In this document: in pieces, positions 1 to 4,685 of the stretch | Numbering within the stretch: position 1 is the first letter of the stretch | Layout of the letters: each line of letters begins with the position of its first letter | From: an uncultured Clostridium sp. | GTDB lineage: Bacteria; Bacillota; Clostridia; TANB77; CAG-508 | Direction: 5' to 3' | Assembly: GCA_947062645.1 (NCBI GenBank) | Contig: CAMSQT010000081.1 | Coordinates: 1 to 5,977, forward strand | DNA: 5,977 nt | Made by a program: the position numbers and the translations under genes | The notes under the pieces: generated by a model | The model's database searches: none | Seen by the model: the letters and a program-made list of their open reading frames with translations, nothing else | Told to the model about the DNA's origin: nothing

Positions 1-45
1 GATGAGGCATTGTGACTGGAGTTCAGACGTGTGCTCTTCCGATCT
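1..45 (+). other. Illumina TruSeq adapter with index (artefact)
   Basis: Positions 12-45 are the TruSeq read-2 adapter, ending in the familiar GCTCTTCCGATCT. The eight bases before it (4-11, GAGGCATT) sit where the i7 index lies, and 1-3 (GAT) fit the end of the P7 primer. This is library sequence, not genome. Native DNA can begin no earlier than position 46. Confidence 0.98.
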
Positions 46-118
46 ATAAGTGACACAGTGTCGACTATTGATGTTTAAATTGTGAATTTTTTGTGAATTT
101 TGTTTAGATTTTTAGAAA
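46..118. other. short AT-rich stretch downstream of lexA
   Basis: This is the only native DNA between the adapter and the lexA stop codon. It holds an 11-bp direct repeat in tandem (TTGTGAATTTT at 80-90 and 91-101) and a small imperfect palindrome at 49-66 (GACAC-A-GTGTC core, flanked by AGT and ACT). I see no gene and no convincing terminator for lexA: the palindrome has a one-base spacer and no T-run follows it on the minus strand. Confidence 0.5.
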
Positions 119-769
119 TTACATTTTTCTAAAAACGCCTCCTACTTTTCCTAATATTTCGCAATTTGGCACAATAATTGGATCCATAGTAGAATTTTCT
201 GGTTGTAATCTTATGTGGTCTTTTTCTTTATAGAAGGTTTTTACGGTTGCTTCTTCTCCAATTAAGGCTACTACAATTTCTCCATTGTTTGCAGTATTTT
301 GTTTTTTGACTAAGATATAGTCTCCGTCTAAGATTCCTGCTTCTATCATGCTTTCTCCTCTAACGGTAAGCATAAAACTTTCACTGTTTCCAACAAAGTC
401 GATTGGAATTGGGAATGTATCGGTTACATTTTCTACTGCTAAGATTGGTTCTCCTGCTGTAATTCTTCCTATAATTGGTACTTCTACTAGTTCTTTTTGC
501 GTATAGAAGTCTTTGCTTGATGTTTTTTTGGCTTCTCCTGATCCGCCTTTTAATAGTCTTAAAGTTCTTCCTTTTTTATCTTGTTTTTTGATGTAACCTT
601 TTTCATCTAGCTTTGCTAGGTAGCCATGTACCGTTGCTGTTGAACTTAAGCCTACTGCTTTTCCTATTTCTCTTACTGATGGTGGATAGCCTTGGGTCAT
701 GATTTGTTTTTCAATGAATTTTAGTATGTCTTTTTCTCTTTTATTTAATTCTCCTCTTTTTCTTGGCAT
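119..769 (-). CDS. lexA: LexA repressor, SOS response regulator
   Basis: LexA represses DNA-damage genes and cleaves itself when stimulated by RecA filaments. The 216-residue product has the usual length and both domains. The N-terminal winged helix-turn-helix covers about residues 1-73, including YPPSVREIGKAVGLSS and the wing around KKGRTLRLL. The C-terminal S24 peptidase domain covers about 95-216. The cleavage site is Ala105-Gly106 (ITAGEP), the catalytic serine is Ser140 (VRGESM) and the general-base lysine is Lys177 (EATVKTF), so all autoproteolysis residues are present. The ATG start is preceded by a purine-rich AAGGGA about 11 bases upstream. It has its own promoter and a possible LexA operator just upstream, which suggests autoregulation and independence from the sporulation genes before it. 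The identification is secure; the operator is inference. Confidence 0.97.
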   Translation of the reverse strand: MPRKRGELNKREKDILKFIEKQIMTQGYPPSVREIGKAVGLSSTATVHGYLAKLDEKGYIKKQDKKGRTLRLLKGGSGEAKKTSSKDFYTQKELVEVPIIGRITAGEPILAVENVTDTFPIPIDFVGNSESFMLTVRGESMIEAGILDGDYILVKKQNTANNGEIVVALIGEEATVKTFYKEKDHIRLQPENSTMDPIIVPNCEILGKVGGVFRKM

Positions 770-801
770 GTTATTCTACTTCCCTTCTCTTATTTTTTCC
801 T

Positions 802-830
802 ATCATATCATACAAACAAAAAAATGTCAA
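802..830 (-). promoter_or_regulatory. predicted sigma-A promoter of lexA
   Basis: On the minus strand a perfect -35 TTGACA (830-825) is followed by a 17-base spacer and TATGAT (807-802). Spacing is ideal and the -10 has five of six consensus bases. The start of transcription would fall near 795, about 26 bases before the lexA ATG. The -35 hexamer lies inside the 3' arm of the terminator hairpin behind spoIIQ. Confidence 0.75.
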
Positions 831-849
831 ACATATTTTTGACATTTTT
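814..849 (-). terminator. rho-independent terminator of spoIIQ
   Basis: A perfect 12-bp inverted repeat pairs 820-831 with 838-849 (AAAAATGTCAAA and its complement) around a six-base loop. Read on the minus strand, the stem is followed by more T residues broken by single G residues. It starts 18 bases after the spoIIQ stop codon. The stem is AT-rich, so it may be leaky. Confidence 0.65.
828..841 (-). promoter_or_regulatory. candidate LexA operator (SOS box) overlapping the lexA -35
   Basis: The 14 bases on the plus strand are CAAACATATTTTTG. Compared with the Gram-positive SOS box core GAAC-N4-GTTC, the core has three mismatches, while the outer C and G and the central ATAT agree. Its position over the -35 is where an autoregulatory LexA site is expected. 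The site is degenerate in AT-rich DNA and also forms the loop region of a hairpin, so the call is tentative. Confidence 0.35.
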
Positions 850-867
850 GTATTATTTATCAATTTA

Positions 868-1686
868 TTATTTCAAATAAATACTTGGATCAACTGGAAG
901 TGAGTCTTTCCAGATTTCAAAATGAAGGTGTGGTTCATCCGCAATCTCAAAAACTGCTGTATTTCCAACGGTACCAATAGATTGTCCTTTTTCTATTTTT
1001 TCACCTTCCACTACAAACTCAGCTGTCAATAAATTAGAATACACCGTTTGGAAGTTGTCTTCGTGTTCAATTACAACTGTTAAGCCAAATCTTGGATCAT
1101 TTTTAATGGATTTTACAGTTCCTGCCTCTGCTGATTTTACTACTGTTGTTTTATCCGCTTTAATGTCCATTCCCAAATGGGTTGTCCATTCTTCTAAAGT
1201 TGTGGAATAAATCAAATTATCTTTGGCATATTCTCTTACCATTTCTCCCTCAACTGGTTTTTCAAAGCTCATTTCTTTTTTTGGTTCTTCTGTTTTAGTT
1301 GGCTTTGCATTGGTTGTGACATTTGCTTTATTGGTAGTTTTATTGGTGTTTGTTGTATTTTTGGCTGAATTTGTTTGGTTGTTTGTATTAGTATTAGTAG
1401 TATTGGTTTGATTAGTTGCATTATTTATCTCATTTACTGCTTCTTCTACTGATTTTCCAATTTCTGTACTAGCACTTTCTGTATTTCCCGTATTATTATT
1501 TGCCATATTAGCCATTTGTTCTAAACTCATAGTACTATTTTGGGCATCTTCATTTAAGCTTTTGCTATACATAAATAAAGCAAATACAATCATGGCTAAA
1601 ACAGCCACTCCCATTCCTGCATACAAAATAATTTTGTCAATTGATTTTTTTCCTTGTAAATTTGGTCTTCTATTTTCCCTTCTCAT
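868..1686 (-). CDS. spoIIQ: SpoIIQ, forespore M23-family engulfment protein
   Basis: SpoIIQ is made in the forespore, sits in its membrane, and binds SpoIIIAH from the mother cell to drive engulfment and form the feeding channel. The 272-residue product has a basic N-terminus, one membrane segment at about 19-40, an Asn/Thr-rich linker at about 63-127, and a C-terminal LytM/M23 domain at about 140-270. The zinc ligands are intact: His170 and Asp174 (HLGMD) and His255, with His253 (HLHFE). Intact ligands are reported for clostridial SpoIIQ, whereas the B. subtilis protein has lost one. The Tyr-x-His motif of active LytM enzymes reads YSNL here (Asn218), so activity is uncertain. The ATG at 1686 was chosen because a strong AAGGAGGA lies four bases before it; an in-frame ATG at 1749 would add 21 unlikely residues and has no such site. 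The gene lies directly behind spoIID, as in other spore formers. A generic M23 peptidase is the alternative, but context favours SpoIIQ. Confidence 0.9.
   Translation of the reverse strand: MRRENRRPNLQGKKSIDKIILYAGMGVAVLAMIVFALFMYSKSLNEDAQNSTMSLEQMANMANNNTGNTESASTEIGKSVEEAVNEINNATNQTNTTNTNTNNQTNSAKNTTNTNKTTNKANVTTNAKPTKTEEPKKEMSFEKPVEGEMVREYAKDNLIYSTTLEEWTTHLGMDIKADKTTVVKSAEAGTVKSIKNDPRFGLTVVIEHEDNFQTVYSNLLTAEFVVEGEKIEKGQSIGTVGNTAVFEIADEPHLHFEIWKDSLPVDPSIYLK
1306..1425 (-). repeat. Asn/Thr-rich low-complexity linker in spoIIQ
   Basis: These codons (about residues 88-127) encode almost only Asn and Thr with scattered Lys, Ala, Gln and Ser, giving runs such as TNTTNTNTNN. The DNA is correspondingly repetitive (AAT and ACT codons). 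It forms the flexible spacer between the membrane anchor and the M23 domain. Such tracts readily change length between strains. Confidence 0.7.
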
Positions 1687-1690
1687 ATAA

Positions 1691-1698
1691 TCCTCCTT
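1691..1698 (-). promoter_or_regulatory. strong ribosome binding site deciding the spoIIQ start
   Basis: The minus strand reads AAGGAGGA, then TTAT, then ATG (1686-1684). This near-perfect Shine-Dalgarno match fixes the start at 1686 rather than at the upstream in-frame ATG at 1749. Confidence 0.9.
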
Positions 1699-1718
1699 AA
1701 AAAAAGTTTTGTTATTAC

Positions 1719-1747
1719 AAGTATTTCCTATTTTTAAAGGATTATAC
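1719..1747 (-). promoter_or_regulatory. candidate sigma-F promoter of spoIIQ
   Basis: In the gap between spoIID and spoIIQ the minus strand has GTATA (1747-1743), a 14-base spacer, and GGAAATACTT (1728-1719). These fit the sigma-F pattern as I know it from B. subtilis (GYATA, then GG-n-r-A-n-A-m-T), with slightly short spacing. Transcription would start near 1712, just before the ribosome binding site. Forespore-specific expression of spoIIQ by sigma F is established in B. subtilis, which supports the match. Confidence 0.6.
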
Positions 1748-1754
1748 ATTTAAT

Positions 1755-2759
1755 TTACAAAGAATTTATTTCTTTTATTTCTACCTCTTTATAAAAATGA
1801 TGGATAATTTCTTCGGCATTTTTCCCTTGTTTTGCCATGCTATCAGCTCCTGTTTGGCTCATTCCAACGCCATGTCCATAACCTTTTACTTGAAATTTTG
1901 TTTTCCCATCTTCTTTTATCATTTCAAAATTGGTTGATTTTAAGCCAAATAATGTTCTTGCTTCTACACCAGAAATTTCGTGATTTCCAAACTTAATGGT
2001 TTTTACACGATTTCCATCTGTGTATTCTATGATTTTAATTTCTTCTGGATTAGCAAAATCAATTGTAATATCTTGATATTTTTCTTTTAATTTAGTAAGA
2101 ATTTGCTCATTTGTAAATTCTGCCTGTGAGGCATACTGATTATAGCCTTCTTCACCAGCAGTTTCCACTACTTGCAAATACGGCAAGCCACTGCCTCCCC
2201 AAACATTAACAGGAAGTTCTGTTATCCCTCCACTATTAGCGTGGAAAAACGCATTAATCGGTTGATTATTATAAGTAATAATCTTTCCCTTTGTTTCATT
2301 TACACATTGTTCAATCTTTTGCCAATTACTCTGACGCTTTTCTTCTTCCCATCTAAGCATTCTATCTTCTTTAGAAACCCATGCCTGGCAACAAGTAGAC
2401 TCGTCACAAATATCCGCATTTTCATGTTTTTTATTTTGTACCTTAAAAATGGTATACGTTCTTGCTACAATTGCTTGTGCCTTTAAAGCCTCCAATTCGA
2501 AATCTGCTGGCATCTCAGCAGACACCACATGATATAGATATTGATCCAAAGGAACTTCTTCTACTTCATTTGTCTTTTGGTGCAACAATTTGATTGTACC
2601 ATAATTTTTATATTCATAGGATTGTTGTCCTTCTTGCTCACTTTTTTCATTTACTTGAACTTCTTGTGCATTTGTTGCTTTGTCCCTTTTAGTAAGAAAA
2701 GCTGGCATAAGAAAACAAATAAAAATAAACATGAAAAAATATAATAAAAACTTTTTCAT
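1755..2759 (-). CDS. spoIID: SpoIID, sporulation peptidoglycan lytic transglycosylase
   Basis: SpoIID cuts glycan strands of the septal wall without leaving reducing ends and, with SpoIIM and SpoIIP in the mother-cell membrane, drives engulfment. The 334-residue product has an N-terminal membrane anchor at about 4-22 and then the SpoIID domain. Visible marks are SAEMP with the likely catalytic Glu82, ALKAQAIVARTYT (91-103), HANSGG (173-178) and the C-terminal GYGHGVGMSQ (293-302). Cys118 and Cys124 (CDESTCC) have the six-residue spacing of the zinc-binding cysteines described in C. difficile SpoIID; Cys123 is an extra neighbour. I chose the ATG at 2759 over the TTG one codon upstream because AAAGGAG lies eight bases before it. 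The gene follows sigF by 51 bases with no terminator and precedes spoIIQ by 68 bases. No clear sigma-E promoter was found, so cotranscription with spoIIA is possible. Confidence 0.95.
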   Translation of the reverse strand: MKKFLLYFFMFIFICFLMPAFLTKRDKATNAQEVQVNEKSEQEGQQSYEYKNYGTIKLLHQKTNEVEEVPLDQYLYHVVSAEMPADFELEALKAQAIVARTYTIFKVQNKKHENADICDESTCCQAWVSKEDRMLRWEEEKRQSNWQKIEQCVNETKGKIITYNNQPINAFFHANSGGITELPVNVWGGSGLPYLQVVETAGEEGYNQYASQAEFTNEQILTKLKEKYQDITIDFANPEEIKIIEYTDGNRVKTIKFGNHEISGVEARTLFGLKSTNFEMIKEDGKTKFQVKGYGHGVGMSQTGADSMAKQGKNAEEIIHHFYKEVEIKEINSL

Positions 2760-2767
2760 CAAAATCT

Positions 2768-2774
2768 CTCCTTT
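2768..2774 (-). promoter_or_regulatory. ribosome binding site deciding the spoIID start
   Basis: AAAGGAG on the minus strand lies eight bases before the ATG at 2759 and only five before the adjacent TTG at 2762. The spacing and the codon itself both favour ATG. Confidence 0.75.
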
Positions 2775-2810
2775 CTTTGAAGGCGATGTTTTTTGGGATA
2801 ACCTTAGTTG

Positions 2811-3485
2811 TCAAGCTTCTTTTAGCTTAGTTCTCATACTTCCTAGTATTTTACGTTCTATTCTGGACACCTGCACTTGGGTAATTCCTAGGATTTTTGC
2901 TACTTGTGCTTGTGTTTTTTCTTTGTAAAATCTTAATAGTATAATTTCTTTATCACGAGCTTCTAAGTTTTCAATTAAATGTTTTACAGTCAATCGGTTG
3001 GTTATCATTTCTTCTTCGTTTTGATGGTTTGATAGTGTTTCTATTAAGCTAATACTATTTCCATCTTTTTGATTGGTATAGGTACTTCCCTCAATAGATT
3101 CTACATTATTTGTGGATTCCATTGCCATTACAATTTCTTCAACTGATACTTTTAATTCTTTGGCTATTTGATTGATGGTAATTTCTTCTCCTTTTTTACA
3201 TAAGTATTCTTTTTGTAATTCTCTAATTTTAACATTTAACTCTTTAATACTTCTACTAACCTTTACAGGACCATCGTCTCGAATAAATCTTTTAATTTCT
3301 CCAATCATGTATGGGACAGTATAAGTCGACAATTTTACTTCAAAGCTTAAATCAAATCTTTTGATGGCCTTGATAAAGCCTAACACACCAATTTGGTATA
3401 AATCTTCTAGTTCATAACCTCTTCCATTAAATCTTTTAACGATACTCCATATTAATCCATTATTTTGCTTAATTAATTGCTCCAT
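2811..3485 (-). CDS. sigF: RNA polymerase sigma-F factor (SpoIIAC), 5' end frameshifted
   Basis: Sigma F directs the first forespore-specific transcription and is held inactive by SpoIIAB. This 224-residue frame contains region 2 at about 10-80 (YELEDLYQIGVLGFIKAIKRFD, RFIRDDGPVKVSRS), region 3 at about 100-123, and region 4 at about 165-218 with the helix-turn-helix TQAQVAKILGITQVQVSRIE. The last motif is typical of sigma F/G. Position directly after spoIIAA and spoIIAB identifies it as sigma F, not sigma G. The ATG at 3485 has only a weak GGTGA before it and the frame lacks the usual first residues. These appear in another frame at 3496-3543, and merging both gives a normal protein of about 243 residues. 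I therefore think the true start is 3543 and that one base is in excess at 3507-3509. Confidence 0.92.
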   Translation of the reverse strand: MEQLIKQNNGLIWSIVKRFNGRGYELEDLYQIGVLGFIKAIKRFDLSFEVKLSTYTVPYMIGEIKRFIRDDGPVKVSRSIKELNVKIRELQKEYLCKKGEEITINQIAKELKVSVEEIVMAMESTNNVESIEGSTYTNQKDGNSISLIETLSNHQNEEEMITNRLTVKHLIENLEARDKEIILLRFYKEKTQAQVAKILGITQVQVSRIERKILGSMRTKLKEA

Positions 3486-3495
3486 TTCAAATTTG

Positions 3496-3543
3496 TCACC
3501 GTGCTTGGGCTTTTTTGATTTGCTCTACATCATTTTCGTACAT
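3496..3543 (-). pseudogene. sigF: displaced 5' end of sigF (frameshift)
   Basis: An ATG at 3543, preceded by AAAGGG at a nine-base spacing, opens MYENDVEQIKKAQAR and then hits a stop at 3498-3496. Removing one base from the GGG run at 3507-3509 joins it to the main sigF frame and yields IKKAKHGDKFEMEQLI. This matches the conserved sigma F/G start pattern (A-x-x-G-D followed by a helix ending E-x-L). It is either a sequencing or assembly error or a real inactivating or regulatory shift. The first is more likely because the rest of the gene is intact. Confidence 0.8.
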
Positions 3544-3563
3544 ATTTTAAAACCCTTTCTATT

Positions 3564-4031
3564 TTAATCTTTTGTAATCATTTGAAAATCCTCTTCCTCA
3601 TTTTCCTCTCTTGGCTTAATCGTTTTTGTCATAGTAATTTTAGTTCCTAACCCAACAATAGATTCTATTTCTATCGTATCCATAAAGCTTTCCATAATGG
3701 TGAATCCCATACCTGATCTTTCTAAATTTGGCTTAGTCGTATATAGTGGCTCTTTTGCCATAGCAATATTTTCAATTCCTTTCCCTTGGTCAGAAATTTC
3801 TAAAATAATTTCGTTTTCTTTTAAATGACCTACAATCTTTACAATTCCTTGTTTATTTTCATAACCATGTATAATACAATTCGTAACAGCTTCCGAAACC
3901 GCTGTTTTGATATCTGCTAACTCTTCTAAGCTAGGGTCTAATTGTGAAGCAAATGCTGCTACTGTAACTCTTGCAAAAGCTTCATTTTTAGCTTTACTAA
4001 TAAATTCTAATTTCATTTCATTCTCAAACAT
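3564..4031 (-). CDS. spoIIAB: SpoIIAB, anti-sigma-F factor and SpoIIAA kinase
   Basis: SpoIIAB binds and blocks sigma F, and phosphorylates SpoIIAA on serine with ATP. The 155-residue product is a GHKL-fold serine kinase. The N box holds Glu47 and Asn51 (SEAVTNCIIHGYEN), the G1 box is DQGKG (81-85), and the ATP lid with G2 box is RSGMGF (105-110), just after PLYTTKP. FARVTVAAF near residue 20, with Arg21, matches the arginine used by B. subtilis SpoIIAB to contact its partners. An acidic tail (about 141-155, REENEEED) extends past the usual end. I chose the ATG at 4031 with AAAGGA 11 bases upstream; it aligns with the B. subtilis start. A TTG at 4064 is in frame but has no ribosome site. The gene lies 45 bases after spoIIAA and 20 before the likely sigF start. 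Confidence 0.96.
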   Translation of the reverse strand: MFENEMKLEFISKAKNEAFARVTVAAFASQLDPSLEELADIKTAVSEAVTNCIIHGYENKQGIVKIVGHLKENEIILEISDQGKGIENIAMAKEPLYTTKPNLERSGMGFTIMESFMDTIEIESIVGLGTKITMTKTIKPREENEEEDFQMITKD

Positions 4032-4042
4032 AACTTTTCTTA

Positions 4043-4048
4043 TCCTTT
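4043..4048 (-). promoter_or_regulatory. ribosome binding site deciding the spoIIAB start
   Basis: AAAGGA on the minus strand precedes the ATG at 4031 by 11 bases. No comparable site precedes the in-frame TTG at 4064, and the later ATG at 4016 has only a weak GAGAATGAA before it. Confidence 0.6.
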
Positions 4049-4076
4049 CTTTTTCCAATGGCAAGTTTGGGACAGG

Positions 4077-4412
4077 TTATTCCCTCTCTATACTTCTTGT
4101 AAGTCTCCGTGCAACTGGTATTAGTTTTAAGATGCCACTCATTCCAAAAATTCTTTTGACACTTTGACTTAGGTTGCTAACTTCAAGTTTTGCTCCTAAC
4201 ATGTTGGCAAATTTGTATCTTCCTATTACCATTCCTATTCCTGCACTATCCATGAAAGTGACACAACTAAAATCAAATATAACTCTTTTAGGCATATATC
4301 TTTCCATTTCATAATCTGCTTTCCCCCTTATCTTTTGTACGGTACAATCGTCAATTTCGTCTGTGATTTTGAAAACGAGAAGCTTGTCCTCTTCATAAAA
4401 CTTTGATTCCAT
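4077..4412 (-). CDS. spoIIAA: SpoIIAA, anti-sigma-F factor antagonist
   Basis: SpoIIAA in its unphosphorylated form takes SpoIIAB off sigma F. SpoIIAB phosphorylates it, and SpoIIE phosphatase (not in this window) reverses this in the forespore. The 111-residue product is a single STAS domain of typical length. The phosphorylation motif is DSAGIG with Ser56, at the position of Ser58 of B. subtilis. The preceding VIFDFSCVTFMD strand and the following GRYKFANMLGAKLEVSNL are characteristic. AAGGAGT lies just before the ATG. It is the first gene of the spoIIA operon, in the standard order spoIIAA-spoIIAB-sigF, behind a predicted promoter and Spo0A-like boxes. Confidence 0.96.
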   Translation of the reverse strand: MESKFYEEDKLLVFKITDEIDDCTVQKIRGKADYEMERYMPKRVIFDFSCVTFMDSAGIGMVIGRYKFANMLGAKLEVSNLSQSVKRIFGMSGILKLIPVARRLTRSIERE

Positions 4413-4466
4413 TTTTACTCCTTCCTTGAGGATACTTAGTTTTTCCTCTTTCGTTTTTCTTTTGGT

Positions 4467-4495
4467 ATTATAACTCCTTTTACATTATTTTCCAA
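4467..4495 (-). promoter_or_regulatory. predicted promoter of the spoIIA operon
   Basis: On the minus strand TTGGAA (4495-4490) is followed by 17 bases and a perfect TATAAT (4472-4467). This has sigma-A form and would start RNA near 4460, leaving a leader of about 48 bases. In B. subtilis spoIIA is transcribed with sigma H. An AAAGGAGTT at the same place resembles a sigma-H -35, but no well-spaced GAAT follows, so sigma-A form fits better here. Confidence 0.5.
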
Positions 4496-4515
4496 GAGTG
4501 AAATTTTAGAAGTTT

Positions 4516-4522
4516 TGTCGCT
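4516..4522 (+). promoter_or_regulatory. weak Spo0A-box-like site
   Basis: TGTCGCT on the plus strand keeps TGNCG of the 0A box TGNCGAA but not the last two bases. The flank TTTTGTCG is typical. It lies about 20 bases upstream of the predicted -35 and faces the stronger box at 4535-4541, their centres 19 bases apart. Confidence 0.35.
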
Positions 4523-4534
4523 TTGTAAAAAGTT

Positions 4535-4541
4535 TTCGACA
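4535..4541 (-). promoter_or_regulatory. Spo0A box upstream of spoIIA
   Basis: The minus strand reads TTTTTTGTCGAAAAC, containing a perfect 0A box TGTCGAA with the expected T-rich and A-rich flanks. It is about 78 bases upstream of the predicted spoIIA start of transcription, within the range where Spo0A~P acts on B. subtilis spoIIA. Its leading T-run is shared with the valS terminator. Confidence 0.6.
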
Positions 4542-4576
4542 AAAAATGAAAAGATGCCTTACTAAAGACATCTTTT
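4541..4576 (-). terminator. rho-independent terminator of valS
   Basis: Read on the minus strand, AAAAGATGTC pairs with GGCATCTTTT (one U-G pair), extended by two U-A pairs to a 12-bp stem with a four-base loop. After CA comes a run of six T residues (4546-4541). It lies 110 bases after the valS stop and isolates the spoIIA promoter from readthrough. Confidence 0.75.
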
Positions 4577-4685
4577 TAAGATTGGCTCTTTTTTTGTAAT
4601 ATTGTATATTTTAGTTCGCCTTTAATGTTTTTTTGTGACAAATCAATCAAATAACTAGAAGGCTCTATATAATTTTAAAAACCTC

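Noticed and set aside
1223..1411. 62-codon plus-strand hydrophobic open frame rich in Val, Leu and Phe
   Set aside because: It is the reverse of the Asn/Thr-rich linker of spoIIQ, whose AAT/ACT codons read as Val/Leu/Phe on the other strand; no ribosome site.
1687..1749. In-frame ATG at 1749 as the spoIIQ start
   Set aside because: It lies within the predicted sigma-F promoter and has no ribosome site, while the ATG at 1686 has a near-perfect one.
2786..2814. TTGACA at the sigF stop as a spoIID promoter
   Set aside because: At 17 bases downstream there is only AAACAT, a poor -10; the hexamer is probably chance.
2172..2928. Plus-strand open frames of 67 to 104 codons
   Set aside because: They lie opposite spoIID and sigF, lack ribosome sites and have no recognisable domains.
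2811..3485. Assignment of the sigma factor as sigma G
   Set aside because: The proteins are similar, but position after spoIIAA and spoIIAB identifies sigma F.
4417..4449. Sigma-H-like -35 AGAGGAAAA followed by AAGGAAG
   Set aside because: Transcription would start at about the spoIIAA start codon, and the supposed -10 is the ribosome binding site.
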